64,000 nt of DNA. Origin: Metarhizobium sp017305935 (GTDB lineage: Bacteria > Pseudomonadota > Alphaproteobacteria > Rhizobiales > Rhizobiaceae). Below the pieces are notes generated by a model. That model was given only the letters and a program-made list of their open reading frames with translations, had not been told where the DNA came from and ran no database searches. The position numbers were made by a program, and so were the translations under genes. Each line of letters begins with the position of its first letter. Position 1 is the stretch's first letter. The DNA is taken from contig NZ_JARRIR010000005.1 in NCBI RefSeq assembly GCF_029601685.1, positions 186,001-250,000 of the forward strand. Reading direction: 5' to 3'. Below are positions 43,414 through 52,209 of the stretch, piece after piece.

Positions 43414-44097
43414 ATGACGGCCCGGACGATTCTGGTGGTGGACGACGATGCGGACCTGCGGGAGACCCTGGTCGAGCAACTGGCGCTCTATGACGAATTC
43501 AACGTGTTGCAGGAAGCCAGCGCCGTGCAGGGCATGCAGGCGGCGCGCAACGGTGCCGTCGATCTGCTGATCATGGATGTCGGCCTGCCCGACATGGACG
43601 GTCGCGAAGCGGTGAAAATGCTGCGCAAGAACGGCTTCAAGGCGCCGATCGTCATGCTGACCGGCCACGACACCGATTCCGACACCATCCTCGGTCTGGA
43701 AGCCGGCGCAAACGACTATGTCACAAAGCCCTTCCGCTTCGCGGTGCTGCTCGCCCGCATCCGCGCCCAGCTTCGCCAGCACGAGCAGAGCGAGGACGCC
43801 ACCTTCACGGTCGGCCCCTATCTGTTCAAGCCGAGCCAGAAACTGCTGAGCACCGAGGACGGCCAGAAAATCCGGCTGACGGAAAAGGAGGCGGCGATCA
43901 TCCGCTATCTCTACCGCGCCGACCAGAAGGTCGTGACCCGCGACGTGCTGCTGGAAGAGGTTTGGGGCTACAATTCCGGCGTGACAACCCATACGCTGGA
44001 GACCCATGTCTACCGCCTGCGCCAGAAGATCGAGCGCGATCCGTCGAACGCCGAGATTCTGGTGACGGAGAACGGCGGCTATAAAATCGTTCCGTAA
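43414..44097 (+). CDS. OmpR-family response regulator (possibly CenR)
   Basis: A 227-residue two-component regulator. The receiver domain has the acidic pocket VVDDDAD, phospho-acceptor Asp55 in LLIMDVGLPD, Thr in MLTGHD and Lys in YVTKPF. The winged-helix domain (about 130-227) ends VTTHTLETHVYRLRQKIE. No histidine kinase is adjacent. From memory it resembles CenR, an alphaproteobacterial envelope regulator that is often an orphan; this is a suggestion. Start MTARTILVV has a purine-rich upstream site. It is followed by a 45-bp palindrome 3 bases after the stop. Confidence 0.88.
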   Translation: MTARTILVVDDDADLRETLVEQLALYDEFNVLQEASAVQGMQAARNGAVDLLIMDVGLPDMDGREAVKMLRKNGFKAPIVMLTGHDTDSDTILGLEAGANDYVTKPFRFAVLLARIRAQLRQHEQSEDATFTVGPYLFKPSQKLLSTEDGQKIRLTEKEAAIIRYLYRADQKVVTRDVLLEEVWGYNSGVTTHTLETHVYRLRQKIERDPSNAEILVTENGGYKIVP

Positions 44098-44099
44098 AA

Positions 44100-44144
44100 G
44101 CATGTTGCGCAAAAGTGTGCAGCGGTTTTGCGATAACGACATGC
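44100..44144. repeat. RIME-like palindrome, 45-bp type, after the response-regulator gene
   Basis: GCATGTTG...CGACATGC with inner GCAAAA/TTTTGC arms. It is 41/45 identical to the copy after thiB and likewise starts within 3 bases of a stop codon. Confidence 0.85.
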
Positions 44145-44162
44145 CTTAAACAGGGGAATGGA

Positions 44163-44621
44163 ATGGCCGGACTGCAGGACGATATCCAGCTTCTGTCGAG
44201 TGTGCCGTTGTTTGCCGGCATGAGCGACGACCAGTTGCGGCTGGTGGCCTTCGGGGCCGAGCGGCGGCGGCTGTCGCCGGGGCAGGCGCTGTTTCGCGAG
44301 CACGCTCCGGCCGAATGCGCCTATATCGTCGCCGACGGCGCAATCGATTTGACGATCACCGGCCGCGACGGCAAGCCGGAACTGCGCGAAACCGTCCCCG
44401 CCGGCACACTGCTTTCGGAAATCGCCCTGATCACCCTGGTCGAGCGCAAATACACCGCAACGGCGCGCGGCGATGCCGAGGTGCTGCGCATCACCCGTGC
44501 CCTGTTCCAGCGGCTGATGGAGGAATATCCCCCCGTCGCCGCCATGGTTCAGGGTCGCCTCAAACAGAACCTCGCCGCTATGGTCGAGGGCATCGGCGCG
44601 TTGGAGCGGTATTTCGGCTGA
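44163..44621 (+). CDS. Cyclic nucleotide-binding domain protein
   Basis: A 152-residue protein consisting of one CRP-type cNMP-binding domain (about 10-125): SVPLFAGMSDDQLRLVAFG, YIVADGAIDLTI and the phosphate-binding-cassette area PAGTLLSEIALITLVERKYT. No DNA-binding domain follows. It may be a signalling partner or regulate another protein by ligand binding. It sits 18 bases after the palindrome following the response regulator, so the two genes may be co-transcribed. The start has AGGGGA upstream. Confidence 0.85.
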   Translation: MAGLQDDIQLLSSVPLFAGMSDDQLRLVAFGAERRRLSPGQALFREHAPAECAYIVADGAIDLTITGRDGKPELRETVPAGTLLSEIALITLVERKYTATARGDAEVLRITRALFQRLMEEYPPVAAMVQGRLKQNLAAMVEGIGALERYFG

Positions 44622-44648
44622 GCTCCCGGCCAGCCGATCCACCAAAAC

Positions 44649-45452
44649 TCACAGGTCGAAATGCGCCGTCACCGGCACATGGTCGGAAGGCTGTTCCCAG
44701 CCGCGCGCTTCCTTGAAAATCTCGATGCGTTTCAGCAGCGGCGCCAGATCGGGCGACGACCAGATGTGGTCGAGGCGGCGGCCGCGATCGGCGGCGGCCC
44801 AGTCCTTGGCGCGGTAGCTCCACCACGTATAGAGCTTTTCGCTGGCGGGAACGTGTCGCCGCATCAGGTCTTCCCAGCCGCCGAGCCGCATGACCTCCAA
44901 AAGGCCCTCGGTCTCCACCGGCGTGTGGCTGACGATCTTCAAGAGCTGCTTGTGTGACCAGACGTCGTGCTCCAGCGGCGCGATATTGAGATCGCCGACG
45001 AGGATCGAAGCGGTATTGGCCTCGGCGGTCGATTTCAGCCGCTTCATCTCCTCGATGAAATCGAGTTTGTGGCCGAATTTCGGATTGATCGTCCGGTCCG
45101 GCTCGTCGCCGCCGGCCGGGACGTAGAAATTATGCAGGCGCACCCGTCGGCCGCCGCGCTCGAACACCGCCGAGATATGGCGGGAATCGCCGACCCCGCA
45201 ATAATCCTGGCGGTGATCCTCGGTCAACGGAAGACGCGAGGCGATGGCGACGCCGTGATAGCCTTTCTGGCCATGGATGATGACGTGCTCGAAACCCATG
45301 GCGCGCAGCGGCGCATATGGAAACAGCTCGTTCGCCACCTTGGTTTCCTGCAGGCACAGGATGTCCGGCCGGTGCTTCAGCACGAATTGCTGCACGATCG
45401 GCATGCGCAGCCTGACCGAGTTGATGTTCCAGGTGGTGATCGAGAAAGTCAT
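44649..45452 (-). CDS. xthA: Exodeoxyribonuclease III
   Basis: A 267-residue EEP-family DNA repair enzyme of normal XthA length. The motifs are ITTWNINSVRLR, the metal-binding Glu in LCLQETKV, NFYVPAGGDEPD, VGDLNIAP, and PSDHVPV at the end. It cleaves DNA at abasic sites and removes 3' blocking groups. Start MTFSITTWN is taken as the family start. A family palindrome lies 16 bases upstream. Confidence 0.95.
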   Translation of the reverse strand: MTFSITTWNINSVRLRMPIVQQFVLKHRPDILCLQETKVANELFPYAPLRAMGFEHVIIHGQKGYHGVAIASRLPLTEDHRQDYCGVGDSRHISAVFERGGRRVRLHNFYVPAGGDEPDRTINPKFGHKLDFIEEMKRLKSTAEANTASILVGDLNIAPLEHDVWSHKQLLKIVSHTPVETEGLLEVMRLGGWEDLMRRHVPASEKLYTWWSYRAKDWAAADRGRRLDHIWSSPDLAPLLKRIEIFKEARGWEQPSDHVPVTAHFDL

Positions 45453-45468
45453 TACCCACGCCCCTAAA

Positions 45469-45512
45469 GCAATTCCAGCAAAAGCGTGAAGCGGTTTTGC
45501 ATGCGAAATTGC
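45469..45512. repeat. RIME-like palindrome upstream of xthA
   Basis: 44 bp with core GCAAAAG..GAAGCGGTTTTGC and outer GCAATT/AATTGC arms. The following GCGTCAAACAAACAGG resembles the linker after the copy at 42132. Confidence 0.8.
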
Positions 45513-45575
45513 GTCAAACAAACAGGACGCGGTGTAGCAAGTTTCCCGTGAGGGAACAGCATAATTCGTCGAATA

Positions 45576-46241
45576 TCAGCGCTTCAGCGCCTTGTTGACC
45601 TCTTCATAGGGCACCTTGAACACCGACTGGTCGAACTGCACGCCGGTCTTGACGTTGAAGATCATCACCGAGGTGTCCTTGCCCTGGTTGTCGGTGATCG
45701 TCCACTGGCGCAATTCGTAGCTCTTGGGATCGAACATCATGGTGATGGTCGAATCGGCGAAGATCGAGCGGTCGCCGAGCACGATCGTGGTCAGATCCGT
45801 CTCTTCCTTGACGTTGCGCACCATCTTGGTCGAGAGGTCGATCCGGTCGCTGAGCAGCAGGCTGAGCGGCGTCTTGGACAGCGGATAGAGGCTCCAGGTC
45901 TTCATCTTGCTGTTGCCGATGACGACGTTGCGGCCATCGGAAATCACCCGCATCGGCGAGGGCGCGTCATAGTTGAAGCGCAGCATGCCCGGTCGCTGGA
46001 TGAAGAATTTACCGCCCGTCTGCTCCCCGCGCGGCCCGAACTGCACGAATTCGCCCTGCATGGACTTCACCGACGAAAAGTGATCGGCGATCTGCTGGGC
46101 GACGCCGCTTGGCGCCTGGGCGAGTGCCGAAACCGGAACGAGGCCCGCCATCACCGCACCGATCCCCCCGGCAAGCAGGGCGCGGCGGCTAACGCCACGG
46201 GAAACCGGGTCTTTCGAGGTTTCGGGGTGAAAGTCTGCCAT
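45576..46241 (-). CDS. LolA-like outer-membrane lipoprotein carrier protein
   Basis: A 221-residue exported protein. The signal region SRRALLAGGIGAVMAGLVPV carries a twin arginine and might use Tat or Sec. The mature part has FSSVKSMQGEFVQFGPRGEQ and GKFFIQRPGMLRFNYDAPSP, the beginning of a LolA beta-barrel. LolA carries lipoproteins across the periplasm. It is located just downstream of ftsK as in many alphaproteobacteria. AAGGAG precedes the start by 6 bases. Confidence 0.9.
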   Translation of the reverse strand: MADFHPETSKDPVSRGVSRRALLAGGIGAVMAGLVPVSALAQAPSGVAQQIADHFSSVKSMQGEFVQFGPRGEQTGGKFFIQRPGMLRFNYDAPSPMRVISDGRNVVIGNSKMKTWSLYPLSKTPLSLLLSDRIDLSTKMVRNVKEETDLTTIVLGDRSIFADSTITMMFDPKSYELRQWTITDNQGKDTSVMIFNVKTGVQFDQSVFKVPYEEVNKALKR

Positions 46242-46280
46242 CTCTATCTCCTTCGTTCCGCGTCTTCTTTTGTTGTCTTG

Positions 46281-46316
46281 CCGCAGTTCCGGACGCAAAA
46301 CCGCTTCGCTGAAATT
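46281..46316. repeat. Degenerate RIME-like palindrome between lolA-like gene and ftsK
   Basis: On the minus strand the core GCGAAGCGGTTTTGCGTCCGG is kept but the left arm is shortened. It is a fragment of the same family. Confidence 0.6.
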
Positions 46317-46393
46317 TTTCGTGACGCAAAAACGCGGCGCCTTGATGACACCGCGTCCAGTTTGCCGGCATCACGTTCTGTTGAACGCAAGGC

Positions 46394-49000
46394 TCAGCGC
46401 TCGATGATGTCGGCCTCGGTCGGCACGAGGATCTCGCGCTTGCCGGCATGGTTGGCCGGCCCGACCAGGCCTTCCTTTTCCATCCGCTCGATGATCGAGG
46501 CAGCGCGGTTATAGCCGATGCCCAGCCGCCGCTGGATGTAGGAGGTCGAGGCCTTTCCGTCGCGCAACACCACCGCCACCGCCTGATCGTACGGATCGTC
46601 CGAATCGGAAAGAGCAGACATGCCGCCCGCACCGCCGCCGGCTTCCTCGTCCTCATCTTCGGTAATCGCATCAAGATATTGGGGAGACCCTTGGGTTTTC
46701 AAGTGGGCGACGATGTCCTCGACCTCGACATCCGAGACGAACGGCCCGTGGACGCGCTGGATGCGCCCGCCGCCGGCCATGTAGAGCATGTCGCCCTGGC
46801 CGAGAAGCTGCTCTGCCCCCTGCTCGCCGAGGATGGTGCGGCTGTCGATCTTCGAGGTCACCTGGAAGGAGATGCGCGTCGGGAAGTTGGCCTTGATCGT
46901 ACCGGTGATGACATCGACCGACGGACGCTGCGTCGCCATGATCACATGGATGCCGGCGGCCCGGGCCATCTGGGCCAGCCGCTGCACGGCGCCTTCGATA
47001 TCCTTGCCGGCCACCATCATCAGGTCGGCCATCTCGTCGATGATGACGACGATATAGGGCATCGGCGCCAGGTCGAATTCCTCGGTCTCGTAGATCGCCT
47101 CGCCGGTCATGCGGTCGAAGCCGGTCTGAACCGTGCGGCTGATCGCCTCGCCCTTGGCCAGCGCCTGCTCGACGCGGCTGTTGAAGCCGTCGATGTTGCG
47201 CACGCCGATCTTCGACATCTTCTTGTAGCGCTCTTCCATCTCGCGCACGGTCCATTTCAGCGCCACCACCGCTTTCTTCGGATCGGTGACCACGGGCGAG
47301 AGCAGGTGCGGAATGCCGTCATAGACCGAGAGTTCGAGCATCTTGGGGTCGATCATGATCAGGCGGCACTGTTCCGGGGTCATGCGATAGACCAGTGACA
47401 GGATCATGGTGTTGATGGCGACGGACTTGCCCGAGCCGGTGGTGCCGGCGACCAGAAGGTGCGGCATCTTGGCAAGATCTGCGATCACGGGCTCGCCGCC
47501 GATGGTCTTGCCGAGCGCCATGGCGAGCTTGGCCTTGGAGCCGGCGAAATCGCGGCTGGCGACCAGTTCGCGCAGATAGACCATCTCGCGGCTCTGGTTC
47601 GGCAGCTCGATGCCGATGGCGTTGCGGCCGGGCACGACGGCGACGCGGGCGGCGATCGCGCTCATCGAGCGGGCGATATCGTCGGCGAGACCGATGACGC
47701 GCGAGGATTTGATGCCCGGCGCCGGTTCCAGTTCATAGAGCGTCACCACCGGGCCGGGGCGGACATGAATGATTTCGCCCTTGACGCCGAAATCCTCCAG
47801 CACGCCTTCGAGCATGCGGGCATTCTGCTCCAGCGCGTCGGCGGACAGCGTCGTGTCGCGCACCACGTTCTTCGGCTCGGCAAGATATTCCAGCGCCGGA
47901 AGCTGGAAGACGCCGGGAACCGCCGGATGGCGCGGGGCCGGATCATAGGCGCCGGGGCGGCTGGCGCGCGGCGCCTGCACACGGCCGCGACGGTCGCCGA
48001 CATCGGCGCGCGGCGCGCTTCCGCGGCTGTCGTCAGGAAGGATATCGTCCGGCAAGACGTCGTCATCATCCTCGTCGTCGAGAGCCATGGAGGGCGGCAC
48101 GACGGCGCGGCGGGCGGCGGGGCGCGTCTCCATGGTCGGTTCGCGGCGCTCGCCGCCTTGACGGGCGCGGGCCGGTTCGTTCAGCGTGCCGAATTCGTCG
48201 TCGTTGAAATCGTAAGGCGCTTCGTAACGGTCGGCGCGAGCGGCCCGTCTGAGGCCGAAGACACGGCGCACCCGCGCCTGCGTGGTGAACCAGATATGGG
48301 TGAGCGCCCCGAGCGGCAGGAAGTTCGTCAGGAAACTGCCGCCATCGTCCTCGTCGTCATATTCGTCGCGCACGGTCTGCGCCTTGCTCGGCGTGGCGAC
48401 GGGCAGATCGTCCTCGTCGTCGATCTCGCGATGGCCGATGACGCCGGCGGCGAACAGCATCAGCCAGGCGGTGGGCACGGCGAAGACGGCGCCGAGCGTG
48501 GTGGCGAAGCTGCCGGTCGGATAAGCGCCGACGAACAGGGCGGGAAAACGCAGGATCATGTCGCCGATGACGCCGCCGATACCGTTGGGGATCGGCCATG
48601 TCGCCGGTGCGGGAAAGCAGCCCATGGCGGCGGCGCAGAGCATGGCGCCGCACAGCCACGCGGCAAGCCGCGCCGGAATGCGATCGATGCCGCGCCCGCT
48701 GACGAGCGCCAGCGACCAGGCGAGCACCGGCAGCAGCGACACGACGCCGGAGAGGCCGAAGAACTGCATCAGAACATCGGCAAAGGCGGCGCCGCCGAAG
48801 CCGAGGATGTTGGTCGGCTCCTTGCCCGTCGCATAGGACAAGCTGGGATCGGCGACGTTCCAGGTCGCCAGCGCCGCCACCGCCAGCGCCAGCGCGAAGA
48901 AGATCGCAAACCCGCAAAGCGACATCACCTGGCGCAGCACGAAAGTCGAAAGCGTGAAACGATGGGGGCGACCGTCGATCGCCGAAGTGCTTCTGCCCAT
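46394..49000 (-). CDS. ftsK: DNA translocase FtsK
   Basis: An 868-residue protein with four or five N-terminal helices (about 20-190) that anchor it at the septum, an acidic/proline-rich linker (about 195-370), and the alpha/beta motor domains: LLVAGTTGSGKSVAINT (Walker A), VVIIDEMADLMM (Walker B). The C-terminal gamma domain (about 800-868) has SYIQRRLGIGYNRAASIIERM for recognition of KOPS DNA. It pumps chromosome termini during division. The 110-bp region upstream contains a full CtrA-type site, suggesting cell-cycle control. Confidence 0.95.
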   Translation of the reverse strand: MGRSTSAIDGRPHRFTLSTFVLRQVMSLCGFAIFFALALAVAALATWNVADPSLSYATGKEPTNILGFGGAAFADVLMQFFGLSGVVSLLPVLAWSLALVSGRGIDRIPARLAAWLCGAMLCAAAMGCFPAPATWPIPNGIGGVIGDMILRFPALFVGAYPTGSFATTLGAVFAVPTAWLMLFAAGVIGHREIDDEDDLPVATPSKAQTVRDEYDDEDDGGSFLTNFLPLGALTHIWFTTQARVRRVFGLRRAARADRYEAPYDFNDDEFGTLNEPARARQGGERREPTMETRPAARRAVVPPSMALDDEDDDDVLPDDILPDDSRGSAPRADVGDRRGRVQAPRASRPGAYDPAPRHPAVPGVFQLPALEYLAEPKNVVRDTTLSADALEQNARMLEGVLEDFGVKGEIIHVRPGPVVTLYELEPAPGIKSSRVIGLADDIARSMSAIAARVAVVPGRNAIGIELPNQSREMVYLRELVASRDFAGSKAKLAMALGKTIGGEPVIADLAKMPHLLVAGTTGSGKSVAINTMILSLVYRMTPEQCRLIMIDPKMLELSVYDGIPHLLSPVVTDPKKAVVALKWTVREMEERYKKMSKIGVRNIDGFNSRVEQALAKGEAISRTVQTGFDRMTGEAIYETEEFDLAPMPYIVVIIDEMADLMMVAGKDIEGAVQRLAQMARAAGIHVIMATQRPSVDVITGTIKANFPTRISFQVTSKIDSRTILGEQGAEQLLGQGDMLYMAGGGRIQRVHGPFVSDVEVEDIVAHLKTQGSPQYLDAITEDEDEEAGGGAGGMSALSDSDDPYDQAVAVVLRDGKASTSYIQRRLGIGYNRAASIIERMEKEGLVGPANHAGKREILVPTEADIIER

Positions 49001-49095
49001 ATTTCCGGTCCGTCATCTCATTCGGTGGGACATGAATCGAACGGCCGTCCGCCGGCCGGATTCGCGTTATTCAAGCGTAAACTAAACCGAGAGAG

Positions 49096-49110
49096 TTAAA
49101 GCGGCATTAA
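49096..49110. promoter_or_regulatory. CtrA-type binding site upstream of ftsK
   Basis: TTAA (49096-49099), 7 bases, TTAA (49107-49110) followed by CC: an exact match to the CtrA consensus TTAA-N7-TTAAC. It is 96-110 bases before the ftsK ATG. Confidence 0.65.
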
Positions 49111-49166
49111 CCATGGAAGCGCATGCGGCATTTATTGTGGCTGCCTTACGATCGACAGCAGGTGGT

Positions 49167-49204
49167 CAAAAAAAAAAGAGGCCCGAACCGTAAGGTCCGG
49201 GCCA
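49167..49204 (-). terminator. Terminator of glnK-amtB
   Basis: On the minus strand GGCCCGGACC pairs with GGTTCGGGCC (one wobble) around TTAC, followed by CTC and a run of about ten T. It lies 75 bases past the amtB stop. Confidence 0.9.
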
Positions 49205-49278
49205 AGGGCGATCCGGGGAGGCCGGATCGCGACGGGCTGTTCGGCGGCGTTGTCCTGAACGCCGCAAATCCTGAAGGG

Positions 49279-50622
49279 TCAGGCGTGATAGGCCGCTTCG
49301 CCATGCGAGGCGAGATCGAGCCCCTCGCGCTCGGCCTCGACCGGCACGCGCAGGCCGACGACGATATCGGTGACCTTGTAGAGAATGATCGAGCCGATGC
49401 CGGTCCAGGCGATGGTGACGAGAACCGCCTTCACCTGGGTGACGAACTGTCCCGCCATGGTGACGCCTTCGACATAACCGACGCCGCCCAGCGAAGCGGA
49501 CGCGAAGATGCCCGTTGCCAGCGCCCCGAACAGGCCGCCGATGCCGTGGACGCCGAAGACGTCGGCGGTGTCGTCATAGCCGAACTTGTTCTTGACCACC
49601 GAGACGAAGAAATAGCACAGCGGCGAGACCAGCACGCCCATGACGATGGCGCCCATCGGGCCGACCGTTCCGGCGGCCGGCGTGATGGCGACGAGGCCGG
49701 CGATCATGCCGGAGGCTGCGCCCAGCATCGAGGCCTTGCCGCGGGCGAAGGCTTCGACGGCGCACCAGGAAAGGATGGCGGCGGCGGTGGCGACGAAGGT
49801 GTTGACGGTGGCGAGCATCGCCCCGCCCGAGGCTTCGAGGTTGGAACCGGCATTGAAGCCGAACCAGCCGACCCACAGCATGGCCGCGCCGACATAGGTC
49901 AGCGTCATCGAGTGCGGCGCCATCATGTCCTTGCCGAAGCCGACGCGCTTGCCAACCATGATCGCCCCGATCAGGCCGGCGACGCCGGCATTGATGTGAA
50001 CGACCGTGCCGCCGGCGAAATCGAGCGCGCCCCAGCCGAAGATCAGGCCGTTGGAGTCCCAGACCATATGGGCGATCGGGAAATAGACGAAGGTGACCCA
50101 CAGCAGGCAGAACAGCACCGCCGCCGAGAAGCGGATCCGCTCCGCGAATGCGCCGATGATCAGGCAGGGCGTGATCGCGGCAAAGGTCATCTGGAACATC
50201 GCGAAGATATATTCGGGAATGACGACGCCCTTGGAGAAGGTGGCCGCCGTCGTGGTCGGGTCGACGCCGGCGAGGAAAATCTTGGCGAAGCCGCCGAAGA
50301 AGGCGTTGGTCGAGCCGCCGAAGGCGAAGGAATAGCCGTAGACAACCCAAGCGATCATCACGGCGGCGGCGATGACGGTGCATTGCATCAGCACCGACAG
50401 CATGTTCTTGGCGCGCACCAGCCCGCCATAAAACAGGCCGAGGCCGGGAATGATCATGAACAGGACAAGGATCGTCGACAGGAACATGAAGGCAGTATCG
50501 CCCTTTTCGGGCACCGCAACGGCGGCGGGAGCCGCTTCCTGAGCGAATGCAACAGCCGGCGCGATCAGGAGAGCGCTGGCGGCGACAAGGCTGGAGCGGG
50601 ATGCGAGCGTGCGAAATGACAT
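49279..50622 (-). CDS. amtB: Ammonium transporter
   Basis: A 447-residue protein with a cleavable signal peptide (ending AVAFAQ-E) and 11 transmembrane helices. Conserved pieces include IPGLGLFYGGLVRAKN, FAFGGSTNAFFGGF, the pore residue region and DDTADVFGVHGIGGLFGALA. AmtB conducts ammonia into the cell and is blocked by GlnK. The start MSFRTLAS is chosen with GGGAG 9 bases upstream. It is second in the glnK-amtB operon (25 bases after glnK). Confidence 0.96.
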   Translation of the reverse strand: MSFRTLASRSSLVAASALLIAPAVAFAQEAAPAAVAVPEKGDTAFMFLSTILVLFMIIPGLGLFYGGLVRAKNMLSVLMQCTVIAAAVMIAWVVYGYSFAFGGSTNAFFGGFAKIFLAGVDPTTTAATFSKGVVIPEYIFAMFQMTFAAITPCLIIGAFAERIRFSAAVLFCLLWVTFVYFPIAHMVWDSNGLIFGWGALDFAGGTVVHINAGVAGLIGAIMVGKRVGFGKDMMAPHSMTLTYVGAAMLWVGWFGFNAGSNLEASGGAMLATVNTFVATAAAILSWCAVEAFARGKASMLGAASGMIAGLVAITPAAGTVGPMGAIVMGVLVSPLCYFFVSVVKNKFGYDDTADVFGVHGIGGLFGALATGIFASASLGGVGYVEGVTMAGQFVTQVKAVLVTIAWTGIGSIILYKVTDIVVGLRVPVEAEREGLDLASHGEAAYHA

Positions 50623-50647
50623 GAAAAAGAACTCCCTTGTCGGCGAA

Positions 50648-50986
50648 TTACAGCGCTTCGGAATCGGTTTCGCCGGTGCGGATGCGCACCGCATGGTCGA
50701 TGGAATAGACGAAGATCTTGCCGTCGCCGATCTGGCCGGTCTTGGCGGCGGCGGCGATGGCGTCGACGGCCCGCTCGGCCATGTCGGTGGCGACCGCGAT
50801 CTCGATCTTCAGCTTCGGCAGGAAGCTGACGGCATATTCCGTTCCGCGATAGATTTCAGTGTGCCCCTTCTGCCGTCCGTACCCCTTGACCTCGGTGACG
50901 GTCAGGCCCTGGATGCCGAGCCCGGTGAGGGCTTCGCGCACCTCGTCCAGCTTGAACGGCTTGATGATGGCCATCACAATTTTCAT
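50648..50986 (-). CDS. glnK: Nitrogen regulatory P-II protein GlnK
   Basis: A 112-residue P-II protein. The T-loop has VKGYGRQKGHTEIYRGTEY with Tyr51 as the uridylylation site, and the C-terminal signature is IGDGKIFVYSIDHAVRIRTGE. It senses 2-oxoglutarate/ATP and gates AmtB. MKIVMAIIKPF is the family start. It is first in the operon and has a sigma-54 promoter upstream at 51072-51087, so it should be induced by NtrC under nitrogen limitation. Confidence 0.97.
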   Translation of the reverse strand: MKIVMAIIKPFKLDEVREALTGLGIQGLTVTEVKGYGRQKGHTEIYRGTEYAVSFLPKLKIEIAVATDMAERAVDAIAAAAKTGQIGDGKIFVYSIDHAVRIRTGETDSEAL

Positions 50987-51071
50987 CTGTACCCCATCCT
51001 CTCTTGCCTCGGCGCTTTGCCGATGTTCGTGCCGCGGGCGCTGGAGCGCCTGCCGCGACTGGCCTTCATCA

Positions 51072-51087
51072 TACAAAGGGCGTGCCA
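51072..51087 (-). promoter_or_regulatory. Sigma-54 promoter of glnK-amtB
   Basis: On the minus strand TGGCAC (51082-51087), 5 bases, TTGTA (51072-51076). The consensus is TGGCAC-N5-TTGCA, so only the C of the -12 element differs. It ends 86 bases before the glnK ATG. Confidence 0.75.
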
Positions 51088-51207
51088 GTTTCGAGGATGG
51101 TGATTAAACCGCTGTATTTTCAGGGAAAAAATTCGAAACGCCAAGAAAGCGGCATTTCGCAACCGCACAAAAGCATAAAATTTGAGCAGTAATTACATCT
51201 TGCTTAT

Positions 51208-52095
51208 TTATTGCCCATCTGCCCTTTTGCGAATCAGACCCTCCTGCGCCACCGAGGCGACCAGCCGGCCGGAGCGGGAAAACAGGCTGCCGCGCGTCAT
51301 GCCGCGCGCGCCCGATGCGCTGGGGCTATCCTGGCTGTAGAGCAGCCAGTCGTCGAGATCGACGGGGCGGTGGAACCACATGGCATGATCGAGGCTCGCC
51401 ACCTGCACGGTCGGATCGAAGATCGAGGTGCCGTGGGCATAGAGCGCCGTATCGATCAGCGTCAGGTCCGAGAGATACGCGAGGATGGCGGTGCGCGTGC
51501 GGCGGTCGTCGGGTGCGCGGCCGTTGGTGCGCACCCAGACATCCTGGCGCGGCGGCAGCTTTTCCGAGGAGATGTAATGGGTGAAGGCGGTCGGGCGGAT
51601 CTCGATGGCCCGCTCGCGCTCCCAGTAGCGCCGCACCGGCTCAGGCGCATGCGCCAGGAACTCGGCCCGGAGCCGCTGCTCGTCGGGCAGATCCTCGGGG
51701 AACGGCACCTGCGGCATGTCGATCTGGTGGTCGAAGCCGGGCTCGTCCTTCTGGAAGGAGGCCGACATCGAGAAGATCGGCTTGCCGTGCTGCACCGCCA
51801 CCACCCAGCGCGTCGCAAAGCTCGCGCCGTCGCGGATGCGATCGACCTGGTAGACGATCGGCACGCTGGGATCGCCGGCCCGCATGAAATAGGCATGCAG
51901 GGAATGCACGAAGCGGTCCTCTTCCACCGTGCGCTGCGCCGCCACCAGCGCCTGGGCGATGACCTGGCCGCCGAACACCCGTTGCCAGCCCGTCTGCGGG
52001 CTGAGGCCGCGATACAGGTTCTCCTCGATCGGCTCGATATCGAGAATGGCGATCAGCTTCTCCATGGCGGAGGGGGTGCGGGCGCTTTGCGACAT
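51208..52095 (-). CDS. tesB: Acyl-CoA thioesterase II
   Basis: A 295-residue double-hotdog thioesterase of normal TesB length. It opens with LDIEPIEENLYRG and GWQRVFGGQVIAQALVAAQ, and the second half has DLTLIDTALYAHG, ASLDHAMWFHRP and LLYSQDSPSASGARG, the catalytic Asp-Gln region. It hydrolyses medium and long-chain acyl-CoA. The start MSQSART has GGAG 10 bases upstream. It is divergent from the UbiH-like gene. Confidence 0.93.
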   Translation of the reverse strand: MSQSARTPSAMEKLIAILDIEPIEENLYRGLSPQTGWQRVFGGQVIAQALVAAQRTVEEDRFVHSLHAYFMRAGDPSVPIVYQVDRIRDGASFATRWVVAVQHGKPIFSMSASFQKDEPGFDHQIDMPQVPFPEDLPDEQRLRAEFLAHAPEPVRRYWERERAIEIRPTAFTHYISSEKLPPRQDVWVRTNGRAPDDRRTRTAILAYLSDLTLIDTALYAHGTSIFDPTVQVASLDHAMWFHRPVDLDDWLLYSQDSPSASGARGMTRGSLFSRSGRLVASVAQEGLIRKRADGQ

Positions 52096-52209
52096 TTTGG
52101 TCAAACTCCGGCAGTATAAGTCTCTGACTTTTGGTCTATAAAGCAGGATACGTAAAGGTGCGCCGCTTTTGCACGCGCCGAACAGGATCGAAGAGCGGAG
52201 ATGCAAGCG

